Shown here piece after piece: positions 57,099 through 64,000 of a DNA stretch of 64,000 bases. This DNA comes from Hyphomicrobiales bacterium. Its GTDB lineage: Bacteria; Pseudomonadota; Alphaproteobacteria; Rhizobiales; Beijerinckiaceae. Every line of letters begins with the position of its first letter. Positions within the stretch are counted from its first letter, which is position 1. The translations under genes were made by a program, and so were the position numbers. Below the pieces are notes generated by a model. That model made no database searches. It saw only the letters and a list, made by a program, of their open reading frames with translations, and was not told where the DNA came from. Location: contig JAIXYZ010000002.1 of assembly GCA_027489955.1 (NCBI GenBank), forward strand, positions 124,001 through 188,000, given 5' to 3'.

Positions 57099-57605
57099 TC
57101 AGGGCAGGACGATGCGGTTGCGGGACCTGAAGCGCGCTTCGCCGCGCTCCAGCGCGAGCGCGGCGTCCCACACGCCCGCCTCCGCCGGCGCGGCGCCGCG
57201 ATAGGTGCCGGCGGCGGCCTCAGCGAGATCGACGACGATGTCGCGGCGGCGATCGGCCGGACGCTGCAGCACCGTGCGGCCGGCCAGGAGCGACACGGGC
57301 CTGCCGGCCCGATCGCGCACGGCGACCTCGACCAGCGCCTGCCCGTCCCTGCGCTCCACGTGGACGGCGACCGTCCAGCCGAGCGCCGCCTGCGCGTCGG
57401 CGGCGTCCTGCGCCGCGCGGAACTGCAGGCCCGCCTTGTAGGCGCTTTCGGTCTCCACGCCGCCGAAGGTGGACACGGCATAGCGGACCATGAGGGCGTT
57501 CACCCCGCCGACGACGAGGAAGAAGCCGACGAAGACCGCGAGGACGAAGCGGCCGGTGACGCGGAAGCCGCTCGTGGCATCCGGGGTCTCGATGCACTGG
57601 GACAT
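57099..57605 (-). CDS. ccoH: cbb3 oxidase assembly protein CcoH (FixH)
   Basis: A 168-residue protein with one N-terminal membrane span (RFVLAVFVGFFLVVGGVNAL, about residues 20-40) and a soluble FixH domain (GGVETESAYKAGLQFRAAQD near 50). FixH/CcoH is an essential cbb3 assembly factor that binds the oxidase late in maturation. It lies 22 bp after ccoG and 10 bp before ccoI, within the predicted ccoGHIS-ccoA transcript. Confidence 0.93.
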   Translation of the reverse strand: MSQCIETPDATSGFRVTGRFVLAVFVGFFLVVGGVNALMVRYAVSTFGGVETESAYKAGLQFRAAQDAADAQAALGWTVAVHVERRDGQALVEVAVRDRAGRPVSLLAGRTVLQRPADRRRDIVVDLAEAAAGTYRGAAPAEAGVWDAALALERGEARFRSRNRIVLP

Positions 57606-57627
57606 GGACGCTTCCTCCGTGCTGCGG

Positions 57628-59091
57628 TCAGGGGCCGCGGAAATAGTCGCGCGCGGTGGCGGCGCGCCCGCCGTCGAGGGGCGTCAGGGTGAAGACGAGC
57701 GGGATGGCGCCCTCCACCCGCGGGGGCTCGTGCGCGGTCACCAGCAGGCGCAGCTCGCGGGTCTGGTCGGGGCCGACCTCGACGACGGGCTCGCCCTCGC
57801 GGGACGCGGCGACGCCCACCGCCTCCACGGACAGCCCGTCTCTCCCCGCGACGCCAATGGAGAAGCGGCGCGCCTCCAGCGTCTTGTTGAGCACGCGCAC
57901 CGTGTAGGCGTTGCGCACGCCCCCGTCGGTGAGGCGCACGAAGACGGGGTTGCGGTCGTGGATGACGCTGATCCCGGCCACGTCCCGGGTGGCGAGGGAC
58001 CAGAGCATGACCGCCCCGACGAGCACGATCAGCGCGCCGTAGAGGATCGTGCGCGGCCGGACGATCCGGAACGTCTCCGGCTGGCCGAGCTCGCGCGCCT
58101 TCACGTTGAGATCGGTGTCGTAGGCGATCAGCGCGGTCGGCCGGCCGATCTTGCTCATCACGGCGTCGCAGGCGTCGATGCACAGGCCGCACTGGATGCA
58201 GTCGATCTGGAGGCCCTTGCGGATGTCGACCCCGGTCGGGCAGACCGCGACGCACTGGGCGCAGTCGACGCAGTCGCCCGCCTTCCCGCCGGCGGCGCGG
58301 GCCGCGATGCTCTTCTTCAGCGACGCGCGGGGCTCGCCGCGGTCGTAGCGGTAGGTGACGTTGAGGGCGTGCTCGTCGGTGAGCGCCGCCTGGATGCGCG
58401 GCCACGGGCACATATAGGTGCAGACCTGCTCGCGCATGTGGCCGGCGAGCGTGTAGGTCGACAGCGTCAGGATGCCGATCCAGAGATAGGCGGCGAAGGG
58501 CGCGGTGCCCGAGGCCAGCTCCTTCACGAGCGTCGGCGCATCGGCGAAGTAGAGGACCCAGGCGCCGCCGGTCCACCAGGCGATCAGCAGCCAGACCCAG
58601 TGCTTCATCGCCTTGTCGATGAAGGTGCGGACGGTGAGCCGGCTGCCGTCGCGGCGGATCTGCTCGCGGCGGTCGCCCTCGAAGAAGCGCTCGACCGCGT
58701 AGAACAGGTCGGTCCAGACGGTCTGCGGGCAGAGATAGCCGCACCAGGCGCGGCCGGCGACGGCGTTCATCAGGAACAGGATGAGCGCGGCCAGGATCAG
58801 CAGCCCCGTGAGGTAGTAGACCTCCTGCGGCCAGATCTCGACGAAGAAGAAGTAGAAGCGCCGGTTCGGGAAATCGATCAGCACCGCCTGGTCGGGCGCG
58901 TTCGGGCCCCGATCCCAGCGCACGAAGGGCAGGAGGTAGTAGATGCCCAGCGTGATCGCGAGCACCGTCCACTTGATGCGGCGAAATCGCCCCTGGACCG
59001 CCTGCGGATGGATCTTGCGCCGCGGCGCATAGAGCGGCGCGTCGTCAGCGTCGGAGCCGGTGGCGGGAAGCGGGGAATTGATATCGGTCAT
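57628..59091 (-). CDS. ccoG: cbb3 oxidase accessory ferredoxin-like protein CcoG (FixG)
   Basis: A 487-residue membrane protein with about five spans, two ferredoxin-type cluster motifs (CVDCAQCVAVCPTGVDIR and CIQCGLCIDACD) near residue 255-285, and a C-terminal Ig-like periplasmic domain. Additional cysteine motifs (WCGYLCPQTVW, CTYMCPWPRIQ) are typical of CcoG. It reduces Cu(II) to Cu(I) for oxidase assembly. First gene of ccoGHIS-ccoA. A good FNR box 66 bp upstream, in the short gap after ccoP, indicates its own oxygen-controlled promoter. Confidence 0.95.
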   Translation of the reverse strand: MTDINSPLPATGSDADDAPLYAPRRKIHPQAVQGRFRRIKWTVLAITLGIYYLLPFVRWDRGPNAPDQAVLIDFPNRRFYFFFVEIWPQEVYYLTGLLILAALILFLMNAVAGRAWCGYLCPQTVWTDLFYAVERFFEGDRREQIRRDGSRLTVRTFIDKAMKHWVWLLIAWWTGGAWVLYFADAPTLVKELASGTAPFAAYLWIGILTLSTYTLAGHMREQVCTYMCPWPRIQAALTDEHALNVTYRYDRGEPRASLKKSIAARAAGGKAGDCVDCAQCVAVCPTGVDIRKGLQIDCIQCGLCIDACDAVMSKIGRPTALIAYDTDLNVKARELGQPETFRIVRPRTILYGALIVLVGAVMLWSLATRDVAGISVIHDRNPVFVRLTDGGVRNAYTVRVLNKTLEARRFSIGVAGRDGLSVEAVGVAASREGEPVVEVGPDQTRELRLLVTAHEPPRVEGAIPLVFTLTPLDGGRAATARDYFRGP

Positions 59092-59156
59092 GTGCGTCGC
59101 CCCGGCTGCGGGACGCCTCCATGATCGGGAGGTATCCCGCGCCGGGGCGCGCGGCG

Positions 59157-59170
59157 TTGACGTGGATCAA
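59157..59170 (-). promoter_or_regulatory. FNR-type box (anaerobox) before ccoG
   Basis: TTGACGTGGATCAA on the plus strand matches TTGAY-N4-RTCAA. It lies in the 93-bp gap between the ccoP stop and the ccoG ATG, 66 bp before the ATG, so ccoGHIS-ccoA can be induced separately from ccoNOQP. Confidence 0.8.
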
Positions 59171-59184
59171 GGGGAGGCGCGGCG

Positions 59185-60081
59185 CTAGCGCGCGCCGCCG
59201 CCGAGGGAATGGACGTAGACGGTCAGGGCCTTGATCGTCGTCTCGTCGAGACGGCCCGACCAGGCCGGCATCGCCTGGCCGCGCCCGTTCCAGACGCCGT
59301 CCGCGATCGCCACGACGTCCGAGCCGTAGAGCCAGATCGGGTCGGACAGGTTCGGGGAGCCGAGCTCCTGCTTGCCCTCGCCCTTGTCGCCGTGACAGGC
59401 GGCGCAATTGTCGCTGTAGACCTTGGCGCCCAGGGCGAGGTCGGCGCCCGCCGCGGGCTGGAGCCCGGACAGGGTGCGCACGTAGCTCGCCACCGCGTTC
59501 ACCTCCGGGCGCTTGAGCACCCCGTCGCGTCCGAAGGCGGGCATGGTCCCGATCCGCGTCTGGTCGTCGGCGGTCCAGCGGATGCCGTGGCGGATCGTGG
59601 TCTGGATGTCCTCCAGCTTGCCGCCCCACAGCCAGTCGTCGTCGTTCAGGTTCGGGAAGCCCTTGCCGCCCCCGCCGCCGGCCCCGTGGCAGGGCGCGCA
59701 ATTGTCGCCGAACGCCGCCTTGCCCTGGGCGCGGGCGAAGGCGAAGAGCTGCTCGTCCTTCGCAACGTCCGCGAGGGGGGCTTCGGCCAGCCGGCCGCCG
59801 AAGGCCGCGCGCTGCGCCTGGAGCGCCGCCAGGTCGGTGACGATCGCCTCGCGCGACTGCCATCCGAACAGGCCCTTCGTGTAGCCCTGCGCCAGCGGCC
59901 AGGCGGGGTAGACGATCCAGTACGCCACCGACCAGACGATGGTCAGGTAGAACGTCCAGAGCCACCAGCGCGGCAGGGGCGTGTTGAGTTCGCTGATGCC
60001 GTCCCAGACATGGCCGGTCGTGGTCGTGCCGGTGACGGGATCGACGCTGTGGTCGTGGGTTTCGCCGCGTTCGGTCGTCAT
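59185..60081 (-). CDS. ccoP: cbb3 oxidase diheme cytochrome c subunit CcoP
   Basis: A 298-residue protein with an N-terminal span (about 40-60, WWLWTFYLTIVWSVAYWIVY) and two class I cytochrome domains with CAPCH (128-132) and CAACH (227-231). It carries electrons from soluble cytochromes to CcoO/CcoN. It ends the structural operon ccoN-O-Q-P. The next gene, ccoG, has its own FNR box. Confidence 0.96.
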   Translation of the reverse strand: MTTERGETHDHSVDPVTGTTTTGHVWDGISELNTPLPRWWLWTFYLTIVWSVAYWIVYPAWPLAQGYTKGLFGWQSREAIVTDLAALQAQRAAFGGRLAEAPLADVAKDEQLFAFARAQGKAAFGDNCAPCHGAGGGGGKGFPNLNDDDWLWGGKLEDIQTTIRHGIRWTADDQTRIGTMPAFGRDGVLKRPEVNAVASYVRTLSGLQPAAGADLALGAKVYSDNCAACHGDKGEGKQELGSPNLSDPIWLYGSDVVAIADGVWNGRGQAMPAWSGRLDETTIKALTVYVHSLGGGAR

Positions 60082-60085
60082 CGGC

Positions 60086-60241
60086 TCAATCCTCTTGCAG
60101 GGGCAGGCGGGCGGCGGCGTCGAAACGGTCGCGCCGCGACGGGGCGAGGGCGTAGACCAGCACGCCGGCGAAGATGGCCACGAAGTAGAGAAGGCCCCAG
60201 GTCTGGGCGAACTCTGCGAGCATCCTGTAGGTCTCGTTCAT
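60086..60241 (-). CDS. ccoQ: cbb3 oxidase small subunit CcoQ
   Basis: A 51-residue single-span protein (YRMLAEFAQTWGLLYFVAIF then AGVLVYALAP), the usual CcoQ/FixQ pattern with RRDRFDAAARLPLQED at the end. It stabilises CcoP in the complex. It sits 4 bp before ccoP and 11 bp after ccoO. Easily overlooked because of its length. Confidence 0.94.
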   Translation of the reverse strand: MNETYRMLAEFAQTWGLLYFVAIFAGVLVYALAPSRRDRFDAAARLPLQED

Positions 60242-60252
60242 CGGACGCTCCT

Positions 60253-60987
60253 TCAGCGGACGTTGGCCTTGTTGTCGTAGAGGCGGAAATCGACCTGCGT
60301 GCCCAGGACCTGGAGGTACGCGATGAGCGCGTCGGCCTCCGTGATGCGGGTGGGGTCGCCGTCGAAATCGCGGATGACCGCCTTCGGGTAGCGCCTGGCG
60401 AGCGCGTCGGCCTCGGGGTCGTCGGTCGTGGCCTGGACGCGAAGGTCCGCCGCGGCCCGCACCAGCATGTCGTCGCTGTAGGGCACGCCCAGGAGCTTCT
60501 GGACCTTCATGTCCTGGACGATCTCGTCGGCCTTGAGCGGCGTCTGCGCCAGCCAGCCATAGGCGGGCATGATGGAGCCGGGCACGATGGAGCGCGGGTC
60601 GGCCAGATGGGCGCGGTGCCATTCGTCGGAATACTTGCCGCCGAGCCTGGCAAGGTCGGGGCCCGTCCGCTTGGAGCCCCACTGGAAGGGCCGGTCGTAC
60701 ATGCTCTCGGCGGCCAGCGAGTAGTGGCCGTAGCGCTCCACCTCGTCGCGCAGCGGCCGCACCATCTGCGAGTGGCAATTGTAGCAGCCCTCGCGGACAT
60801 AGATGTTGCGGCCGGCGAGCTCGAGCGGGCTGTAGGGGCGCACCCCGTCGACCTTCTCGATCGTGCTCTTGAGGTAGTAGAGCGGCACGATCTCGACGAG
60901 GCCGCCGATGGCGATCATGACGAGGATGCCGAGGATCAGGACGATCGAATTCGTCTCGAAGATCTTGTGACGGTTCCAGAGCGACAT
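60253..60987 (-). CDS. ccoO: cbb3 oxidase monoheme cytochrome c subunit CcoO
   Basis: A 244-residue membrane-anchored cytochrome: N-terminal span ([20 protein letters not shown]), heme site GCYNCHSQ (CYNCH at 68-72) and RYGHYS shortly after, as in FixO. The axial methionine is likely in the [11 protein letters not shown] segment. It lies 11 bp after ccoN. It passes electrons from CcoP to the catalytic subunit. Confidence 0.96.
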   Translation of the reverse strand: MSLWNRHKIFETNSIVLILGILVMIAIGGLVEIVPLYYLKSTIEKVDGVRPYSPLELAGRNIYVREGCYNCHSQMVRPLRDEVERYGHYSLAAESMYDRPFQWGSKRTGPDLARLGGKYSDEWHRAHLADPRSIVPGSIMPAYGWLAQTPLKADEIVQDMKVQKLLGVPYSDDMLVRAAADLRVQATTDDPEADALARRYPKAVIRDFDGDPTRITEADALIAYLQVLGTQVDFRLYDNKANVR

Positions 60988-60998
60988 GGTCGTCGTCC

Positions 60999-62657
60999 TT
61001 ATTCAGCAGGCACGAGGGCGGGGATGGCGGCGGGCTCGGAGGCCGCCTCGCCGGCGCCGGCGATGGTGCGCCAGACGTTGACGACCATGATCAGAGCCCC
61101 GGCCAGGAAGAGCAGGCCGCCCAGCGCGCGGATGACGTAGAAGGGGTGCATCGCCTCGACGGTCTCGATGAACGAGTATTCGAGGAAGCCGAGCGCGGTG
61201 TAGGCGCGCCACATGAGGCCCTGCAGGATGCCCGAGACCCACATCGCCGAGATGTACAGGACGATGCCGAGCGTCGAGATCCAGAAGTGCCAGTTCACCA
61301 GGCGCAGCGAGTACATCTCGCGGCGGTTCCACAGCCAGGGCACCAGGCAGTAGATGGCTCCGAAGGACACGTAGCCGACCCAGCCGAGCGCGCCGGAATG
61401 GACGTGGCCGATGGTCCAGTCGGTGTAGTGGGACAGCGAGTTCACCGCCTTCACCGACATGAGCGGGCCCTCGAAGGTCGACATGCCGTAGAAGGCGACG
61501 GACACGACCATCATCCGCAGGACCGGATCGGTGCGCAGCTTGTCCCAGGCGCCCGACAGGGTCATGAGCCCGTTGATCATGCCGCCCCAGGACGGCATCC
61601 AGAGCATGACCGAGAAGGTCATTCCCAGCGTCTGCGCCCAGTCGGGCAGCGCGGTGTAGTGCAGGTGGTGCGGACCGGCCCAGATGTAGAGGAAGATCAG
61701 CGCCCAGAAGTGGATGATCGACAGCCGGTACGAGTAGACCGGCCGGTTCGCTCGCTTGGGGATGAAGTAGTACATGATGGCCAGGAAGCCGGCGGTCAGG
61801 AAGAACCCCACCGCGTTGTGGCCGTACCACCACTGCACCATGGCGTCCTGCACGCCGGCCCAGACGATGTAGGACTTGGGCGAGAAGACCGAGACCGGCA
61901 CGGTGGCGTTGTTGCCAAGATGCAGGACGGCGATCGTGACGATGAAGGCGAGATAGAACCAGTTCGCCACGTAGATGTGGGGTTCCTTGCGCTTCATCAG
62001 CGTGGCGAGGAACACGAGCAGGTAGACGACCCAGACCACGGTCAGGAACAGGTCCGCATACCATTCGGGCTCGGCGTATTCCTTGCCCTGGGTGATGCCG
62101 AGCACGTAGCCCGTGCCGGCCACGACGATGAACAGGTTGTAGCCCAGGACCACGAACCAGGGGGCGAGATCGCCCGCCAGCCGCACGCGGCTCGTGCGCT
62201 GCACGACGTAGAAGGACGTGGCGAGCAGGACGTTGCCGCCGAAGGCGAAGATGACCGCGGAAGTGTGCAGGGGCCGCAGGCGCCCGAAGCTCGTCCAGGG
62301 CAGGCCCAGATTGAGCGCGGGCCAGGCCAGCTGCAGCGCGATGACCAGGCCGACGGTGAAGCCGGCTATGCCCCAGAAGAGCGAGGCGAGCGTCGCGAAC
62401 TTGACCGGCCCCATATTGTAGTTGGGCCGGCCGTCGATCTCCTGCGGCGGAAGCATCGCCGGGCGGTCGAAATAGCGGTTGGCGATGGCGAAGACCGAGG
62501 CGCCGGCGGCGATGGCGAAGATCGCGGCGTGGAACGCGTATTCCGGGGTGTGGGCCTTGGCCGCGACGACGAGGGCGAACAGCGCGAACACGGCGGCGAC
62601 GATCGCCAGCCCCATCTCGCTCGTGGTCATCTGCTTGGTTGGAACTGTGTGCGCCAT
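60999..62657 (-). CDS. ccoN: cbb3 oxidase catalytic subunit CcoN
   Basis: A 552-residue, roughly 14-span heme-copper oxidase subunit. It has a loop [12 protein letters not shown] (heme b ligand region), [20 protein letters not shown] (CuB and Tyr region), [16 protein letters not shown] with the paired histidines, and [14 protein letters not shown] near the C-terminus. It reduces O2 to water with high affinity and pumps protons. First gene of ccoNOQP. A good FNR box lies about 90 bp upstream. Confidence 0.97.
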   Translation of the reverse strand: MAHTVPTKQMTTSEMGLAIVAAVFALFALVVAAKAHTPEYAFHAAIFAIAAGASVFAIANRYFDRPAMLPPQEIDGRPNYNMGPVKFATLASLFWGIAGFTVGLVIALQLAWPALNLGLPWTSFGRLRPLHTSAVIFAFGGNVLLATSFYVVQRTSRVRLAGDLAPWFVVLGYNLFIVVAGTGYVLGITQGKEYAEPEWYADLFLTVVWVVYLLVFLATLMKRKEPHIYVANWFYLAFIVTIAVLHLGNNATVPVSVFSPKSYIVWAGVQDAMVQWWYGHNAVGFFLTAGFLAIMYYFIPKRANRPVYSYRLSIIHFWALIFLYIWAGPHHLHYTALPDWAQTLGMTFSVMLWMPSWGGMINGLMTLSGAWDKLRTDPVLRMMVVSVAFYGMSTFEGPLMSVKAVNSLSHYTDWTIGHVHSGALGWVGYVSFGAIYCLVPWLWNRREMYSLRLVNWHFWISTLGIVLYISAMWVSGILQGLMWRAYTALGFLEYSFIETVEAMHPFYVIRALGGLLFLAGALIMVVNVWRTIAGAGEAASEPAAIPALVPAE

Positions 62658-62745
62658 GAAGGCCGCCCCCTCGCGTCACGGGGCACCGCTCGGCGATGCC
62701 GCCCTATTCGAGGCTTCCGGTTAGGCGCGGGGGGCTCCAGCCACA

Positions 62746-62759
62746 TTGATTTGCGTCAA
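62746..62759. promoter_or_regulatory. FNR-type box upstream of ccoN
   Basis: TTGATTTGCGTCAA matches the FNR/FixK consensus TTGAT-N4-RTCAA. Its centre is 95 bp before the ccoN ATG, which fits activation from -41.5 with a leader of about 54 nt. It controls the structural operon ccoNOQP. Confidence 0.85.
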
Positions 62760-62794
62760 GCGGGCACGGACGCCGAGCCGGAATGGGCCGTTTC

Positions 62795-62832
62795 ACGACG
62801 AAAGGCGCGTCCGGGGACGCGCCTTTCGTCGT
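62795..62832. terminator. Very strong hairpin terminator after fnr
   Basis: ACGACGAAAGGCGCGTCC and its exact complement form an 18-bp stem around GG, the strongest hairpin in the window. It lies 20 bp after the fnr stop codon, between fnr and the ccoN promoter, in the AAAGG/CCTTT style of alphaproteobacterial terminators. It should insulate the cco operon from fnr read-through. There is no run of T, so efficiency is inferred. Confidence 0.75.
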
Positions 62833-62852
62833 CTGCAGCGATGCGTTGAAGG

Positions 62853-63635
62853 CTAGCGGGCCGCGATGGCCTCCAGGTGCTCGGGACGCAGCAGCCGCAC
62901 GCCGTCGGGCACGATCAGGATGGCCTTGTCGCGCGCCAGCCGGGTCATCGTGCGGCTCACGGTCTCGATGGTGAGGCCGAGGAAGTCCGCGATGTCCTGC
63001 CGGCTCATGGGCAGGGCGAGGGTCACCGATTTCTGCCCGATGCGGGCGAGGCGCTCGCGCAGGCCCACGAGGAAGGAGGCGACGCGCTCCTCCGCCGAGC
63101 GGCGGCCGAGCAGGACCATCTGGTCCTGGGCAAGACTCAGCTCGTGGCCCGCGAATTCATGCAGGCGGCGCAGCAGATGCGGCTTGGTGTCGATATAGGC
63201 GGCGAAGCCCTTGCGCTGGAAACGGCAGACGGACACGTCGCCCACCGCCTCGGCGGACACGCCGAACCGGTCCATCAGCGCCAGGCCCAGGAAGTCGCCC
63301 GGCAGGGCGAAGCCGACGATCTGGCGCCGGCCGTCGGGCAGGAGCTTGTAGAGCCGCACCATGCCCTCGGTGACGTTGAAGACGCTGTCGGCCGGCTCGT
63401 CCTGGCTGAAGAGCGTGGCCCGGGCGCCGTAGCGCGTGGGGTGGCTCAGCGCCTCGAGGGCGTGGAGCTCGTCCTGTTCCAGCGCGGCGCAGATGGAATG
63501 GAGCCGGACCTTGCAGTCGGCGCAGGCGGTCCGGCCATGGGCGCAATCCTGCCCGGTCTTGGCGCAATGGTCTTCCACGAGCTGCATGATGGCATCCGCC
63601 CGATCGCCGCGTTCGGCGACGCGGCAGTCTCTCAT
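62853..63635 (-). CDS. Crp/Fnr-family oxygen-sensing regulator (FNR/FnrL type)
   Basis: A 260-residue regulator. N-terminal cysteines Cys38, Cys41, Cys49 (ACADCKVRLHSICAAL) plus Cys137 can hold a [4Fe-4S] cluster, as in FNR, FnrN and FnrL but unlike FixK. The cNMP-like barrel follows, and the C-terminal helix-turn-helix (211-231) has E224-TV-S227-R228, the E-xx-SR reading of TTGAT half-sites. The ATG after GAGGG was chosen because an earlier in-frame ATG would place the upstream FNR box inside the gene. It probably activates the cco genes next door. Confidence 0.92.
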   Translation of the reverse strand: MRDCRVAERGDRADAIMQLVEDHCAKTGQDCAHGRTACADCKVRLHSICAALEQDELHALEALSHPTRYGARATLFSQDEPADSVFNVTEGMVRLYKLLPDGRRQIVGFALPGDFLGLALMDRFGVSAEAVGDVSVCRFQRKGFAAYIDTKPHLLRRLHEFAGHELSLAQDQMVLLGRRSAEERVASFLVGLRERLARIGQKSVTLALPMSRQDIADFLGLTIETVSRTMTRLARDKAILIVPDGVRLLRPEHLEAIAAR

Positions 63636-63675
63636 ACCCTCAACCGCGCCGCCAGACCCTGCTTTCGGCGCGGTT

Positions 63676-63689
63676 TTGACGTGCGTCAA
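63676..63689. promoter_or_regulatory. FNR-type box between fnr and the divergent gene
   Basis: TTGACGTGCGTCAA has perfect 5-bp inverted half-sites. The centre is 47 bp before the fnr ATG and 43 bp before the divergent ATG. Such close placement suggests that bound regulator overlaps the core promoter, so negative autoregulation is at least as likely as activation. Confidence 0.75.
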
Positions 63690-63725
63690 TGTCATGGCGG
63701 GGCCCGATCCGCACTCTCCGCTCCC

Positions 63726-64000
63726 ATGGGATGGAGTGCGGAAACGGGCGTGTTCAGGGTCGAGGCGCTGTCCAGGGCCGCCGCGAACGAGGCTTACCCG
63801 CTCATCCGCATGTGGGACCCGCACTGGACCGCCAGCCGATGGCGCGGCGCGACCCGAACCTTTTGCGGCGGCCGCCGCGACCGCGGGATGATGGCGGTGC
63901 GGGACCGGCGCGGCGTGACGCACGGGCTGTTCACCTATTGCGTTCAGCCCACCCTGCGCCACGGGACGGTGCTGCGGCTGGGGGACGTGGTCGTCGCGCA
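63726..64000 (+). CDS. GNAT-like hypothetical protein, N-terminal part (cut by window edge)
   Basis: An open frame runs from this ATG to the window end (91 codons seen): it starts MGWSAETGVFRVEALSRAAA, with NEAYPLIRMWDPHWTASRWR and then MMAVRDRRGVTHGLFTYCV and VLRLGDVVVA. The spacing of a loop of charge (RDRRGVTHGLFTY) and a beta strand resembles GNAT acetyltransferases, and genes of this kind lie divergent to fnr in related genera as far as I recall. The acetyl-CoA binding part would be beyond the edge, so function is unproved. Confidence 0.6.
   Translation, partial: MGWSAETGVFRVEALSRAAANEAYPLIRMWDPHWTASRWRGATRTFCGGRRDRGMMAVRDRRGVTHGLFTYCVQPTLRHGTVLRLGDVVVA

Noticed and set aside
54257-57130. 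A 957-codon plus-strand frame opposite ccoI and ccoA
   Set aside because: Shadow of ccoI; no recognisable domain and biased composition.
63636-63962. Longer fnr start adding about 109 residues
   Set aside because: It would place the FNR box and divergent gene start inside the coding sequence; the ATG at 63635 has a ribosome binding site.

Overview
High-GC chromosomal DNA whose gene content points to an alphaproteobacterium, most likely order Hyphomicrobiales (Rhizobiales). The evidence is ALAS-type hemA, the conserved block murA-DUF2948-hisD-UPF0262-phosphatase, a ccoNOQP/ccoGHIS cluster with FNR boxes, a GAAC-N7-GAAC LexA-type box and a GGAAC-N16-CGTT EcfG-type promoter. I cannot name the genus. 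Coding density is high, many neighbours overlap by 1-17 bp, and there are no insertion sequences, prophage genes or CRISPR arrays. One tRNA gene (Thr-GGT) is present.

Layout. 0-2.7 kb: tripartite tricarboxylate transporter tctB-tctA-tctC (tctC cut by the window edge). 3-5.5 kb: TerC-family membrane protein, 4'-phosphopantetheinyl transferase, AzlCD exporter. 5.5-10.2 kb: the murA-hisD housekeeping block. 10.4-14.7 kb: hemA, tRNA-Thr, and an HxlR-type regulator facing a small cluster (tandem DUF1428, VOC, RibD_C). 14.8-16.4 kb: ABC-F ATPase. 16.5-22.5 kb: NAD-dependent molybdenum formate dehydrogenase fdsGBA-fdhD-fdsD. 22.5-27.7 kb: Dpp/Opp-type peptide ABC transporter. 27.9-31.9 kb: polyamine-type ABC transporter potFGHI. 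32.1-34.1 kb: short MetE-like methyltransferase and an HDAC-family deacetylase. 34.2-38.4 kb: a DNA-repair/stress patch: radical SAM protein plus a UdgX fusion behind a predicted SOS box, a KGG-repeat stress protein behind a predicted EcfG promoter, and topoisomerase IB. 38.5-42.6 kb: SLC13 transporter, ferredoxin-NADP reductase, UDP-glucuronate epimerase-like protein. 42.6-49.2 kb: polA divergent from an Lhr-like helicase/PdeM pair. 49.3-53.1 kb: homogentisate pathway hmgA-fahA-maiA with a divergent MarR regulator. 53.1-63.6 kb: complete cbb3 oxidase system (ccoNOQP, ccoGHIS, a CcoA-like copper importer, a small cytochrome c) with an FNR-type regulator. The window ends in a partial GNAT-like gene.

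How it works together. The right end looks like a self-contained microaerobic respiration module: an Fe-S FNR-type regulator, FNR boxes in front of ccoN, ccoG and fnr, a degenerate box before the cytochrome c, and assembly genes including copper import (CcoA-like), copper export (CcoI) and copper reduction (CcoG). Formate dehydrogenase supplies NADH from formate. The hmg operon completes tyrosine/phenylalanine breakdown to fumarate and acetoacetate.

Most unusual: the Lhr-like helicase gene carries two different palindromic repeat elements (about 141 and 131 bp) that leave its reading frame open. The SOS-type box before the radical SAM/UdgX pair, the EcfG-type promoter inside the end of the topoisomerase gene, and the CcoA-type MxxxM/HxxxM motifs in the MFS protein fused translationally to ccoS are the next most informative observations. 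All calls were made by reading the sequence, without database searches.
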